In this document: piece after piece, positions 33,150 to 44,411 of the stretch
How the letters are laid out: the number at the start of each line of letters is the position of its first letter
Position numbering within the stretch: the first letter of the stretch is position 1
NCBI RefSeq assembly: GCF_029931775.1
Contig: NC_079325.1
Location: forward strand, 21,867,461-21,931,460
From: Euleptes europaea
Taxonomy: Eukaryota; Chordata; Lepidosauria; Squamata; Sphaerodactylidae
Reading direction: 5' to 3'
Length of the DNA: 64,000 bases
Program-made: the position numbers and the translations under genes
Notes under the pieces: model-generated
The model's database searches: none
The model's input: the letters and a program-made list of their open reading frames with translations, nothing else
Told to the model about the DNA's origin: nothing

Positions 33150-33410
33150 TGAGTTAATTTATTATTTATGTTTATTTGATTATTTCATTTCTACCCCATC
33201 TTTCTCCCCCAATGGGGACCCAATATGGGTACGTCATTCTCCTCTCTGCCATATTATCCTCACAACAACCCTGTAAGGTAAGTTAGGCTGAGAGGGTGTG
33301 ACTAGCCTAAGGTCACCCGGCGAGCTTCCATGGCACGAGCGGGGATTCGAACCTGGCTCAGATACCAGATACTAGTCCAACACTCCTCACCACTGCACCC
33401 ACTGGCTCTT
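33150..33410 (-). repeat. tRNA-derived SINE
   Basis: ATCTTTCTCCCCCAATGGGG, TCCTCACAACAACCCTGTAA, GGGGATTCGAACCTGGCT and CCACTGGCTCTT in reverse order of the element. Confidence 0.8.
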
Positions 33411-33463
33411 AAATCCAGGAAGAAGTTTCTGCCAACTTTGCATCCTAGTTGGATATTCTAAAA

Positions 33464-34346
33464 CGGGGTGGGGAACCTTTTTCCTGCCAAGGGCCATTTG
33501 CACATTTATGACATCATTCAGGGGCCATACCAGGTGTAGATCTCCCGGGGGGGGGGGAAGAGGCTAGGGTTGCCAGGTCTCCAGCCACCACCTGGAGGTT
33601 GGCAACCCAGGGGAGGCCACACAGAGAAGGCCTGCAGGGTGCCCCCACTCCCCCCTCCCAGGCGGAAGGGCAGCCAGCAGTGGGCCCGAGCAAACAAAGT
33701 GCCAGGGGGGCGCAGCCCACAGTCGATCGGCAAGGGAGGAAGGAAAACAGAGAAAGAGGAAAAGGGAGGGAGGGAGAAAGGGAGAGAAAGGGAGAAAGAA
33801 ATGGAGAGAGAGGGAGAAAGAAAGAAAAGGACGGAGGGAGACAAAGAAAGGGAGAAAGAGAGGGAGAAAGAGAGGGGAAAAAGGAGAAAGAGTGACAGAA
33901 AAAGAGGAAGAAAAGAGAGAAAAGCCTTCCCACACACACACACCCGCTGGCCCCGTGCGACCGGGCCCCAGCCTCCCCTGCCCACACACACACACACACC
34001 CGGCGGCGCACAGAGCCCCACGCAACTGGGCCCCAGTCTCCATGCCCTCTCCTCCCCAGAGTCCACAAAATGGCCCCCTTGAAGCCCGATCGGCTCCTGC
34101 ATGCATGCTCTGCTGCCGGGAGCTGCCAGCCTCTTTCCCCTCTTTCTCGCTGCTCAACAGCAGACAGTCGGCGAGAGGAGGTCTAAAGGGCACCGCAGCG
34201 CCGCTGTAAGCCATGGTGCCAGGAACACCCTCTGGGAGGGCCGCCTTCACCCCACCTCTGCAGCAGGGCCCCGGAGCTCCCGAGGGCCACAAAAAATGTC
34301 CTCAGGGGCCGCATATGGCCCCCGGGCCTGAGGTTCCCCACCCCTG
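33464..34346. mobile_element. 883-bp non-autonomous hAT element
   Basis: Inverted ends CGGGGTGGGGAACCT and AGGTTCCCCACCCCTG are flanked by a perfect 8-bp duplication TTCTAAAA (33456-33463 and 34347-34354). The inside holds a 45-bp MITE remnant (33565-33609), a purine-only tract of about 190 bp (33722-33915), CACACA runs and GC-rich sequence. No transposase is seen; the open frames in it are low-complexity. Confidence 0.85.
33565..33609. mobile_element. Miniature hAT-like MITE remnant
   Basis: Both ends (TAGGGTTGCCAGGTCTCC, GGAGGTTGGCAACCC) with almost no middle, inside the 883-bp hAT element. Confidence 0.7.
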
Positions 34347-34537
34347 TTCTAAAAGTATGCTGAATCTAAGGGAATTATTTTGTTCATTTACTTCTTTGCT
34401 TGACATCTGTCCTGCTTTTCTGGCACCACTAGGCAATCAGGAATACTGGAAATGTTATACCCAAATAAATATTTTGGCATGTATTGCCCTATCACTGGAA
34501 CTGGCAAGCTAATATGTAAGGAGAAGTCTGGGATGAA

Positions 34538-34747
34538 TAGGGTTGCCAAGTCCCTCTTCGCCACCGGCGGGAGGATTTTGGGGGCAGAGCCTCAGGAGGG
34601 TGGGGTTTGGGGAGGGGAAGGACTTCAATGCCATAGAGTCCAATTGCCAAAGTGGCCATTTTCTCCAGGTGAACTGATCTCCATCGGCTGGAGATCAGTT
34701 GTAATAGCAGGAGATCTCCAGCTAGTAACTGGAAGTTGGCAACTCTA
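34538..34747 (-). mobile_element. hAT-like MITE, reference-quality copy
   Basis: 210 bp, TAGGGTTGCCAAGTCCCTCT to GGAAGTTGGCAACTCTA, with a perfect 8-bp duplication GGGATGAA on both sides. Confidence 0.95.
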
Positions 34748-34790
34748 GGGATGAAGATGTCATGCTGAGTTCTGATAATGACATATTAAA

Positions 34791-35168
34791 GGGTAAGGGT
34801 AGTCCCCTGTGCAAGCACTGGGTCATTACTGACCCATGGGGTGACATCCAAACCAAATACCAAAACCTTTAATGGCATAAAAATATTCAAGGTCAGCCTT
34901 GGTTATAACCCTTACATCTTCAGAGAAACCATGGGCTAAGTCTAGCCTGAAAGGTACAAACTTCTTAAAGGTAACGGTAGTCCCCTGTGCAAGATCCGGG
35001 CCATTACTGACCCATGGGGTGATGTCACATTCCAACGCTTATTAGGCAGACTATGTTTATGGGGTGGTTTGCCATTGCCTTCCCCAGTCATCTACACTTT
35101 ACCCCCAGCAAACTGGGTACTCATTTTATTAATCTCGGAAGGATGGAAAGATGAGTCAAACCAGCGCT
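34791..35168 (-). repeat. Sauria-type SINE pieces
   Basis: Two 3' ends (AAAGGGTAAGGGTAGTCCCC at 34791 and AAAGGTAACGGTAGTCCCCT at 34967), each with GACCCATGGGGTGA; the second continues to ACCCCAGCAAACTGGGTACT. Confidence 0.7.
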
Positions 35169-35169
35169 G

Positions 35170-36105
35170 GGTATTACAAACACACCTTCTTTGTTTGCTG
35201 TTTAAAATCCAGTTTTTACAAGCTCAGAGAAGACAATGTGACAAATGCATCACACATGTTGTTCAACTTACTGCAACGTTCCTGCTTATTTTCATAAATA
35301 TCTTGTCAGTGCAATTGTGCAATGCATGTTTGTGTACTGTTATATCTTTAGCATCATGTAGATTCTCTAAAATCCATGCCAACATGCTCACATGAAGCTT
35401 CTATGTATCTGATAGAAAATGCCCACTCTGGAATTGCAGTTTTGAGCACGGTACTCCCAAAGCCAGTCTGATCAACTGGACTTTGTTTGCAATAAGTCTG
35501 ATCCAGCTTACTCTGGGGCTTGCATGCCGCCCACCATCCACCCCTCACGATGGAAGTCTTCAACCTACATCCACCTGTCGCAACAATACAAATTCAACAT
35601 TCATAATAAAATGGAAGTTTGTTTCTTTCCCAGTCACCAGGGTTCTAAACCAAGATCCAAGTGAGGCTGAGAAACTTGATGGATTTAAAAGAACCTCAAG
35701 TTAGTCCAGGCACCCAAATGTGATAGCACGGCAGACTGCAGCTAGATTGAACAAGGACGTTTTCAGCGACTCCATGCTGCATGAATGGAGGAGAAGAGGG
35801 ACTGAGCACCTGAGTCTTGGAATAAACCAGTCTCATTTTTGTCTGGTTTCTTTGTGATGCTTGAATGCAGCCTATTATTTTATACCGGGTTGTGTGCTCG
35901 CAGGATGAAGCGTTTATTCAGGGAATGCTTAGACATACTGATGCAGCCTATTTATGCAAGGTGTTCGTGAGCATTTACAAATATTGCCCAGGCGCCCCCT
36001 CTTCTTCTGCCCCAAATTTCTCAATAGAACCTCAGTTTTATGTAAGGTCAGTGGCTTGAGCTCTGAATTGTTCTGTCATTGCTTTGAGGTGCTCCTGTGA
36101 CTGCA
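35170..36105. other. Intergenic, no feature recognised
   Basis: Moderately AT-rich sequence between SINEs. I see no exon-like open frame with splice sites and no repeat I can name. Confidence 0.5.
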
Positions 36106-36109
36106 TTGT

Positions 36110-36395
36110 TGAAGAAGAAGGAGGAGGAGGAGGAGGAGGAGTTGGAGTTGGTTTTAATACCTCGATTTTCTCTAACTTTAAAGAGACTCAAACTGGCTTA
36201 CAATTGCCTTCCCTCCCTCTCCCCAAAACAGACACCTTGTGAGGTAGTTGGGGCTGAGAGAGTTCTGAGAGAACTGTGACTAGCCCAAGGCCACCCAGCT
36301 GGCTTCATGTGGAGGAGTGGGGAAACCAACCCGGTTCACCAGATTAGAGACAGCTGCTCTTGTGGAGGAGTGGGGTTATACCAATTACATAACCA
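36110..36395 (-). repeat. tRNA-derived SINE with (GAA/GAG)n tail
   Basis: GAAGAAGAAGGAGGAGG tail, then TTTAAAGAGACTCAAACTGG and AAGGCCACCCAGCTGGCTTC; the head end is damaged. Confidence 0.78.
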
Positions 36396-36759
36396 GCACA
36401 GCCAGGCCATCCACAGGCAAGATAGAAGTTTCTACATAGGCAGGATAAAAATGTGCAGAATATTTTTGAAGAAACATGTGACTTAGTAAATTAACCGGGG
36501 GTGGGGGGACGTGAGGATTTAATAAGCTCCAGGAGGCACAACCTGTTGAAAGCCTTTGAGACTCACTGTGTTTTCACACAGGTTGAATAATTCACTTTCA
36601 ATCCATGATTCTTGAATAGTTTAAAGTGCAGAACTCTGGAAGCAAGACTTTGAGTTTTCAAGCATAGGTGCGTGAAGCAAAAATATATTTTCGTCGTTAA
36701 ACTAGTGAAGTTGAGTACTTAAAATAAAAAGCAAACTGGAACGAAGTTTGGTTCATAAA

Positions 36760-37181
36760 TAGGGTTGCCAACCTCCTGGTAGTAGCTGGAGATCTCCTGC
36801 TATTACAACTAGGGTTGCCAGGTCCCTCTTCGCCACCAGCGGGAGGTTTTTGGGGTGGAGCCTGAGGAGGGCGGGGTTTGGGGAGGGAAGGGACTTCAAT
36901 GCCATAGAGTCCAATTGCCAAAGCGGCCATTTTTCTCCAGGTGAACTGATCTCTATCGGCTGGAGATCAGTTGTAATAGCAGGAGATCTCCAGCTATTAC
37001 CTGGAGGTTGACAACCCTAATTACAACTGATCTCCATCCGATAGAGATCAGTTCCCCTGGAGAAAATGGCCACTTTGGCTATTGGACTCTATGGCACTGA
37101 AGTCCCTCCCCAAACCCTGCCCTCCTCAGGCTCCGCCCCAAAAATCTCCTGGTATTTCCCAACCCAGAGCTGGCAACCCTA
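36760..37181 (+). mobile_element. hAT-like MITE (outer) with a nested copy
   Basis: The outer copy has a perfect duplication TTCATAAA (36752-36759 and 37182-37189) and is interrupted by 36810-37019. Confidence 0.93.
36810..37019 (-). mobile_element. hAT-like MITE (nested)
   Basis: 210 bp with a perfect duplication ATTACAAC (36802-36809 and 37020-37027), inserted in opposite orientation in another copy. Confidence 0.95.
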
Positions 37182-37659
37182 TTCATAAACCATCTGGCCT
37201 TGTAGCAGAACCGTAGTGCGTGGAAGGACGGCTTTCACGCTGAATCCTGGATGGCTGTTGCTGAACAGGCGTGTGGGCAGAGTGGATTTCGAGTGCCGAG
37301 ATGCAAACAAATTGGGGACATGGGCTGCTACATGAGGCCTCTTTCTTCTGTTTGGAAACACACACATAAGCTGTATCTTTGGAAGGGGCTGGATTATCTC
37401 CTCTCCCCCCCCCCCCGCCATGGGCTAACATGATGCCAAAAGGGAGATGATAACACTCAAGGATGAGATGACATTTCGCAGATGAGTTACAGCCAAAGGG
37501 ATGCGCTCTCCAAAGAGCCAGTGAATCACCAGCTGTTTCCTTTGACGTAAGTTTTCATGCTCTTCTACTGAGAACCTGACCTTCCAGGTTACTGGTGCAA
37601 GAACTTGGAGGAGGGGTGAGGCCAGCTGTGCTTTCCATGGAAAAGCCAAAATGCTGGGC

Positions 37660-38000
37660 CTAGAGGCAATGCAGCCCAGTGGTTAGACAGCTGCACTGGA
37701 AGCCAGGGTGTCCAAGCTTAGATTCCAAAACAGAAGATTTGGATGTCAGATTTGCTGTGTTATTTGGCTCTGATTTCTTTGTTTGCTTCATTTGCATCCT
37801 ACCTTTCTCCCCATTGGGACCCAAAGAGGCTGGCGTCGTTCTGCTCTCCTCCATTTTATCTTCACAACAACCCTGCAAAGGAGTTTAGGCTGAGAGGGTG
37901 CAACTGGCCCAAGGTTGCCCAGCAAACTTTCATGGCAGAAGGGAGATTCACACCTGGTGAATCCTAGTCTTACACTTTAAGTACTATACCACACTGGCTG
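37660..38000. repeat. tRNA-derived SINE pieces
   Basis: A forward head (GGCAATGCAGCCCAGTGGTT) runs into a reverse copy (CTACCTTTCTCCCCATTGGG, TCACAACAACCCTGCAAAGG, ACCACACTGGCTG). Confidence 0.6.
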
Positions 38001-38453
38001 TTTGTAATGCGTTTATCCTATTTCTCCCCCTCAAAAAGTTGTACGCCGCCACCATAACTAAAGACCCATCCAAGGAAGCAGCCTTCTGCAAGCATAGATG
38101 AAGGTGGGCATCTAGAAGCTCAGCCCCTGCCCCCATGTAATGTCCATCCCAGATCCCATGGCACTTGCGGGATGCAGGAGCCCTTATCCAGGTCCAACCA
38201 GTTGTGATCAGCAACTAATTGCCCAGAGTTCAGGAGGCGTCCCCTGTTATTCCATCTTTGGAAGGTTTTGCTTCTTATCAGGGTCTAAAGACAGGGGTGT
38301 AGCAGCCCTAATAGTTCAGACTAGTCCAATCTTGCCAGGGTATTTGGTTCCTCCAGAGAGGTCTGATGGTCTTCTGTACTTGTGAGGTTTTTGTACCCAT
38401 GAGCATGCTAAAATTGAGCAAATTTGCTTAGACGCATTAAGGAGTTTATCTAG

Positions 38454-38478
38454 CTGAAGAAGCCGGGTTCGGCGAAAC
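38454..38478 (+). ncRNA. Hammerhead-ribozyme-like core motif
   Basis: CTGAAGA, then a hairpin AGCCGGGTTCGGC, then GAAAC follows the order of a hammerhead core (CUGANGA, stem II, GAAA). One extra A lies before the stem and no clear helix III or helix I partner is found, so catalysis is doubtful. It is probably part of a dispersed retroelement. Confidence 0.3.
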
Positions 38479-39604
38479 GCACACTGATCCGGAGGTGGCG
38501 TCCAATTCTGGGCCAAGCCTAGTCTTCGCTCTTGGGCTATGCCTCTCTTGTCAATGTCTTCTTTCTTCTACTTATGAGAAATGATGGACTTCGGGCAAGA
38601 CTTGCCCCAATATTAAGTCAATGGTAGAGGACTTTTCAGTCTCCACACATTGTGATTGAGTGCCCCTACGAGGGAAGCGACTAGCCTCTTGCTCTGTGAG
38701 AAATTTGTATATATTTTTGTATCACTGTATTGTCTGTGTATTTGTCTATGCTGTAGTTTTTGTATTAGAGTTAGGATTTAGTCTGTAGGATGCACTGTGA
38801 TTGTGTATAGCAAAATTATTACTGCATAGAAATTGAGTCTACATGCTGTTTTTGTAATTTCAACACAGTTGTTTCAGCATTGGTCATTTGTGTTATTTAG
38901 CTTGTTGAAGTACCTGGGGGTTGGGGCAACTCTAGCAGTGATTCTTGACATGAAAAATGAGGTGTTAAAAAACACCTCCCCAATTTCATCTTTGAAGCAT
39001 ATGGGGGAGGGGGGAAATCTGTGTTACAAATATAGAACCGTAAGTATTCGTGCAGATTTGTAGCACTCCCCTCCCCAAATACACACACATTGAATCATAT
39101 CTTTGGCCCCTCCTGTCTGAGTACCTAAAAGTACTCCTTCGGCTTTTCAAAGCAAGTTGTAGTACTGTGCTCCAAGGACATTGGATCAAAAGCAAACCAC
39201 ATTTCTGTTCACCACAGAGATAACCGGCTGCTAAGCTTTTAAGGGAACCATTAAAATAAATGAGCCAAGGCGGAGGAAGATCAAGCCAATCAGCAGATAA
39301 AGCACCAGGTCTATCTACAAACCACACAAAAGCAAACTGCAGAAAAGCTTAACAGCTGCCCAGACATCTTGCAAAAGCAGCGCTTTAATTGCCAAAGCCA
39401 CAAACCGGGTCTCAGCCTTCTGGAAAAGGACAAAGAGAATGTACAGTTCCTGCGATGAGACAAATCAACCAAATGCAGAAAGATGGAATGGAAATGGCGC
39501 TGGAGCAAATTTGACTCATCTCTGCCGTAAATTTGCTACATGGTCTTAGGCAAGCCACTCTCAGTCCTGGATCTCTCCAACATGGTGACAATAATGTCGG
39601 TCTC

Positions 39605-40036
39605 AGGGAGAGAAGGCAGCATGGTATAGCCGGATCTTGTCAGATCTCGGAAGCTAAGCTGGGCCAGTACTAGGGTTGCCAACCTCCAGGTACTAGCTAA
39701 AGCTCTCCTGCTGTTACAACTGATCTCCAGCTGATAGAGATCAGTTCACCTGGAGAAAATGGCCGGTTTGGCAATTGGACTCTATGGCATTGAAGTCCCT
39801 CCCCTCCCCAAACCCCACCCTTCTCAGGCTCTGCCCCAGAAACCTCCGGCTGGTGGCAAAGAAGGACCGGACAAACCTAGCCAGTACTTGGAAGGGAGAC
39901 CTTCCAAGGAAGACTCTGCAGAGGAAGGCAATGGCAAACCACCTCTGCTTCTCACTTGCCTTGAAAACCCATTGCTGGGGTCACCATAAGTCGGTTGCGA
40001 CTTGACAGCACTTTACACACACACACACACACAATA
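39605..40036 (+). repeat. 5S-derived SINE split by a MITE
   Basis: The 5S rRNA-like head (GATCTCGGAAGCTAAGCTGG, then AGTACTTGGAAGGGAGACC) is cut at GCCAGTAC by a MITE. The tail GGCAATGGCAAACCACCTCT and GTCGGTTGCGACTTGACAGC runs into an (AC)n tract at 40014-40034. Confidence 0.88.
39671..39879 (+). mobile_element. hAT-like MITE inside a 5S SINE
   Basis: Perfect duplication GCCAGTAC (39663-39670 and 39880-39887). The pre-insertion site is recognisable because the 5S head reads through. Confidence 0.96.
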
Positions 40037-40588
40037 TCTCCCTTGTTGCATGGCTTATTGTGATGCCACACTTGAGACACCGAAAGCACGGTATAAATGA
40101 TAAGCATGATGACATCTTGAAATGTATTAAAAATGCAAGAGACTTCCCAAGAAGGGGACCTTAGAGTCCATCCTCCTTTCTGAATCATCCACTGGCCAGC
40201 TAGAAATGCTGGTCTCCTTTGTTTGAATTCATCAAAGATGCCAGGAAGCAAGTAAAGATCTCCCAAGGGCCTGGTCAAGCAAGACGTCGAGCCAAGGCAG
40301 AGGAGGCCAAAGCTGCCCTGAACAAAAATGTGTGATCAGTAGTGAGGTCCATTTGCCACCCCTGTTCAAACACCAAAAATCAGACTAAATTCATTTCCAC
40401 ACAGGGGTTTTACTCCATTTGGGGCCTCAAACTGTTTTTTCCCCAAAGCATTCACATGACATCATTATCCTCCAGTGGTTCACTTCCTGAGCAACAGCCT
40501 TTCCCCTGCTGGGCTCCCCTCTTTCCAAAACCTGTTTTCAAGTCTGGGTCCAGGATTTGGTGCGCCCTGGACTGAGAGGACTCATGGG

Positions 40589-40834
40589 TCGAGTTGCCAG
40601 GTCCCCCCTGGCCACCAGCAGGGGATGGGGGGTAGGGTTGCCATATCCAGGGTGAGAAACCTTTGGAGATTTGGGGGTGAAGTCTGGAGATCACAGGGAC
40701 TTCAGTGGGGCACAATGCCATAGAGTCCACCCTCCAAATCATCCATTTTCTCCAAGGGAACTCATCACTGTAGTCTGGAGATGAGCTATAATTCTGGGGG
40801 ATCCCCAGGTCCCACCTGGAGGCTAGCTTCCTTA
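40589..40834 (-). mobile_element. hAT-like MITE, 246-bp composite subfamily
   Basis: A stub GTTGCCAGGTCCCCCCTGGC (to about 40632) precedes a second TAGGGTTGCC start; the whole unit has a perfect duplication CTCATGGG (40581-40588 and 40835-40842). Confidence 0.9.
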
Positions 40835-40884
40835 CTCATGGGTCCCCAAACCCCTTCCAAGGACTTGCCTCTGGAGGCAATGAG

Positions 40885-41093
40885 TTGGGTTGCCAACCAC
40901 CAAGCACTAGCTGGAGATCTCCGGCTATTACAACTGATCTCCAGCCGAGAGTGATCAGTTCACCTGGAGAAAATGTCTGCTTTGGCAATTGGACTCTATG
41001 GCATTGAAGTCCCTCCCTTCCCCAAACCCTGCCCTCTTCAGGCTCTGCCCCCAAAACCTCCCACCAGTGGCAAAGAGGGACCTGGCAACCCTA
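40885..41093 (+). mobile_element. hAT-like MITE
   Basis: TTGGGTTGCCAACCACCAAG to ACCTGGCAACCCTA with a perfect duplication GCAATGAG (40877-40884 and 41094-41101). Confidence 0.95.
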
Positions 41094-41142
41094 GCAATGA
41101 GACCCCCCCTTGCCCACATCTTCCCCCTTGCTCACTCACAGC

Positions 41143-41218
41143 ACTTTCCTATGCACACTTACTTGGGAGTTAACCCCACTGAACTCAATGGGCCTACCTC
41201 TGAGAAAACATGCAAAAA
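41143..41218. repeat. Short palindromic repeat
   Basis: TACTTGGGAGTTAACCCCAC and GAACTCAATGGGCCTACC form a partial palindrome; related to 13950-14032. Confidence 0.55.
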
Positions 41219-41385
41219 ACATGCTGTGGCTTACTCATGTGCCTGGGTGCCTATCTCACTTGGCCACTCACACTGCCCAGGCGGGGAACTGCCCACCTGG
41301 GCACCAGGCTGCTTGCTGTGATAACCAAGTTGTAGAAAGCATCACCATATTCCCCAAGCTTCTCACAAATAACCAGCACATAGTG

Positions 41386-41583
41386 TAGGGTTGCCAACCA
41401 CCAGGTAATAGCTGGAAATCTCCTGCTATTACAGCTGATTTCCAGCCAATAGAGGTCAGTTCACCTGGAGAAAATGACCACTTTGGCCATTGAACTCTAT
41501 GGCATTGAAGTCCCTCCCCTCCCCAAACCCCGCCCTCATCAGGATCCGCCCCCCCCAGAAACCTCCCACCAGTGGCAACCCTA
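41386..41583 (+). mobile_element. hAT-like MITE
   Basis: TAGGGTTGCCAACCACCAGG to AGTGGCAACCCTA; flanks ACATAGTG and GCATAGAG match at 6 of 8. Confidence 0.9.
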
Positions 41584-42339
41584 GCATAGAGGCTGGATAG
41601 GTGGCGTTGGAAATAAGATACACACATTGGAATTTCTGCTCCATTCCAGAACTCTTGAAAACAATCACAGAAGTTAATGGCTATCAATGCTAAAAAATTT
41701 CCAAAGCCCCTGCGTGGCTTCCCATCAGAGCAAGCTGGGCACTCATCACTGTAAATCACGGCATAGCGGACAGTTTTGTCCTTGGTAGTACTACTGCCCC
41801 CATCTGCCAAAAGCATGTGATGGAATAATCGGGAAATTGACAATCTACGGGAAACACCACACTGCTGTCGGTGCCACCTCCCGGCCCCCTTGAGTTCTGG
41901 GCTCTGAGTTCTATACTTGATCCCCTTCCTTTTCCCCAAAGGCCAAGTCCCAAGTCCAAACCTGTATTTGAAATACAAAATAAAAGAGCAGCTATTTTTT
42001 TTAAAACGGCATTTTTTAAAAAAAAGATCATTTGATCTTACAAATCAATTTACGATCGCCATGGAAAAGAAAAAGAAACAGAACAAATAAGGAAAACAGC
42101 CCCATTGCGATATTTTTAATCCACTTGAAATATGCAGATGCTCCCCATAGGCAATAAGAGCTAGTAATAGGGCCTATTTTACAGGGCTGTTACAAGGATT
42201 TCCAAGGAAAGGGACGCAACGAGCTTTGTATGTTGAAGCGGCAATATAAATGCTTGCATCTGAAGGTAGGCTTAACGCCTCTTTGGAGATTAGGAGGACC
42301 CAGGTTGGGTCTGGGTCCCCTCCCTGTGTGAGACATGAC

Positions 42340-42541
42340 TAGGGTTGCCAGCCTCCACGTGGGACCTGGGGATCCCCTGGAATTACAGCTCATCTCCAAA
42401 CTACAGAGATCAGTTCCCCTGGAGAAAATGGATGTTTTGGAGGGTAGACTCTATGGCATTGTACCCCGCTGAGGCCCCTGTCCTCCCCAGGCTCCATCCC
42501 CAAATCTCCAGAAGTTTCCCAACTTGGATCTGGCCACCCTA
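42340..42541 (+). mobile_element. hAT-like MITE, diverged subfamily
   Basis: TAGGGTTGCCAGCCTCCACG to GGATCTGGCCACCCTA; it resembles the body of the composite subfamily without the stub. Confidence 0.85.
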
Positions 42542-42717
42542 CCTCCCCATACCTCACCGGTGGTCAGGGTGAGTTGTGCAGGGGCAGGGGAGAAGCAAGG
42601 AAGGTGCAGGGAAAAGGTGTCATATGGATGCTCCACTGCTTCTGTGAACACCAGGTATTCACAGCAACAAGGACTACCTGGACAATCATGGGCTTCAGTT
42701 AGAGGAGAGGAGATTTC

Positions 42718-42821
42718 TTCAAAGCAGCCATCTTCTCCAGGTGAGCTGATCTCTATCGTCTGGAGACCAGTTGTAAAAGCAGGAGATCTCCAGCTAGTAC
42801 CTGAAGTTTGGCAACCCTACT
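42718..42821 (-). mobile_element. hAT-like MITE, right half
   Basis: From AAAGCAGCCATCTTCTCCAG to GTTTGGCAACCCTA; the left half is missing. Confidence 0.75.
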
Positions 42822-42869
42822 AATGGAAGGAAAAGTTTGACAGGAGAACCAGTCCCCTGGGGCAGGGGG

Positions 42870-42990
42870 GCTTTCCCTTTCTAGAGATCTTCCAGCAGCC
42901 ATCTGTTGGCAATGCTCTAGTTTGGATTCCCTACATTAATCAGGCCTTTAGATCAGATGATCTTCAAGGTCCCTTCTATGACTTTCTTTT
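42870..42990 (+). repeat. CR1 LINE 3' fragment
   Basis: CAGCCATCTGTTGGCAATGC and TTCAAGGTCCCTTCTATGAC resemble a diverged CR1 end. Confidence 0.55.
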
Positions 42991-43359
42991 CTGGCAGCTT
43001 CTGGATAGGTCATGGTCCTGAGGCCCCACATCCCAGATTGCAACTCACAGATATACCATCATAAAATCATAGAACCATAGATTTAAAAATGATTGGACAA
43101 AAAAAAAGGCAAGCAGACCTGTCACAAGGCAGGATCAATCCTTCTCTTCAACCTACACAGACACCACAACACAAGCCCAAGGACAGGCCCACCACCCAAG
43201 TGTGCTAGCAGAGGAAGTAATTCCAGATGACTTGTTTTTAGAAATTTCTGTTTTGCTCTTCCACTTCACCATGAAGTAGCTTACAAAAACATAAAAAGGA
43301 AAGGAAAGGAAGAAATATAAGTAATAGAAATGCAAAGTACCAGCCCTATAGTACAATGC

Positions 43360-43554
43360 TAGGGTTGGGAAAAACCTGGAGATTTTTGGGGCGGAGCCTG
43401 AGGAGGGCGGGGCTTGGGGAGGGGAGGGACTTTAATGCCATAGAGTCCAATGGCCAAAGTGGCCATTTTCTCCAGGTGAACTGATCTCTATCAGATGGAG
43501 ATCAGTTGTAATAGCAGGAGATCTCCAGCTACTACCTGGAGGTTGGCAACCCTA
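43360..43554 (-). mobile_element. hAT-like MITE
   Basis: TAGGGTTGGGAAAAACCTGG to GGAGGTTGGCAACCCTA; flanks TACAATGC and TACAACAC match at 6 of 8. Confidence 0.9.
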
Positions 43555-43982
43555 TACAACACACAGCACAACAATAAAACCAGCTCTGCCACTAGTACTC
43601 AGCCTCTAAAGATGGAAGCAACTAAAAGTAGATTTTAGTTGACAGGTAGGTTCATGAAGGAGAGGATGGGCTACTTAAGAAAGTGAGCCAGGCCAGAACT
43701 TGTACAAAACATCCTAGGCTGATTAGCTAAGCTGACACAGAGGAAAATTTCTTCATACCCCCAAATATAGAGACCTTATGGTGATCAGTCAGACCCTAGT
43801 TTTGAGTCACAAGGTGCTGATTCACATTTCACCCTCCCAGTGGAAGGAGACTTTTCACGTTGTGCCTTCTTTTGGGAGGCAAGATCCCTTTATTGCAGCA
43901 GCTAATGCAGACATCTGAGCCGAAAAGGCTTGCAGGACAAGTCTGGGAAAGGGCTAGTGACATCTGACGCCTAAGCGTGGAC

Positions 43983-44191
43983 TAGGGTTGCCAGCTTCCA
44001 GGTGGTGGCTGGAGATCTCCCACTATTACAACTGAGCTCCAAGCAACAGAGATCAGTTCCCCTCGAGAAAATGGCAGCTTTTGCAATTGGACTCTATGGC
44101 ATTGAAGTCCCTCCCCTCTCCAACCCCCGCCCTCCTCAGTCTCCACCCCCAAAATCTCCAGATATTTCCCAACCCAGAGCTGACAACCCTA
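43983..44191 (+). mobile_element. hAT-like MITE
   Basis: TAGGGTTGCCAGCTTCCAGG to AGAGCTGACAACCCTA; no clear target duplication. Confidence 0.9.
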
Positions 44192-44204
44192 CTTATGGGG
44201 CACC

Positions 44205-44408
44205 ACACATGCATTTATTTATTTATTTATTTACATACTTCATTGACCTTTCTCCCCAGTGAGGACACATAGAGGTTTATGTCCTTCTCCTCCCCCTCAG
44301 TTTTATCCTCACCACAACCCTGTAAGATCACCTGACAAGCTTCCAAGGTGGAGGGGGAATTTGAACCTGGGGCTCCGACACTCTAACCGCTACACCACAC
44401 TGGCTCTT
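44205..44408 (-). repeat. tRNA-derived SINE with (ATTT)n tail
   Basis: (ATTT)n at 44213-44233, then CCTTTCTCCCCAGTGAGGAC and, at the end, CCGCTACACCACACTGGCTC. Confidence 0.75.
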
Positions 44409-44411
44409 CTT

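Noticed and set aside
33514-34292. Several overlapping open frames of 98-242 codons on both strands
   Set aside because: They are low-complexity (Ser/Leu/Phe or Lys/Glu/Arg) products of the purine tract inside the hAT element, with no domains.
39605-39670. Candidate 5S rRNA gene
   Set aside because: Only part of the 5S sequence is present, joined to a SINE tail, and the copy is interrupted.
41268-41978. 236-codon minus-strand open frame
   Set aside because: Its middle is translated MITE sequence, and no family or splice structure supports it.
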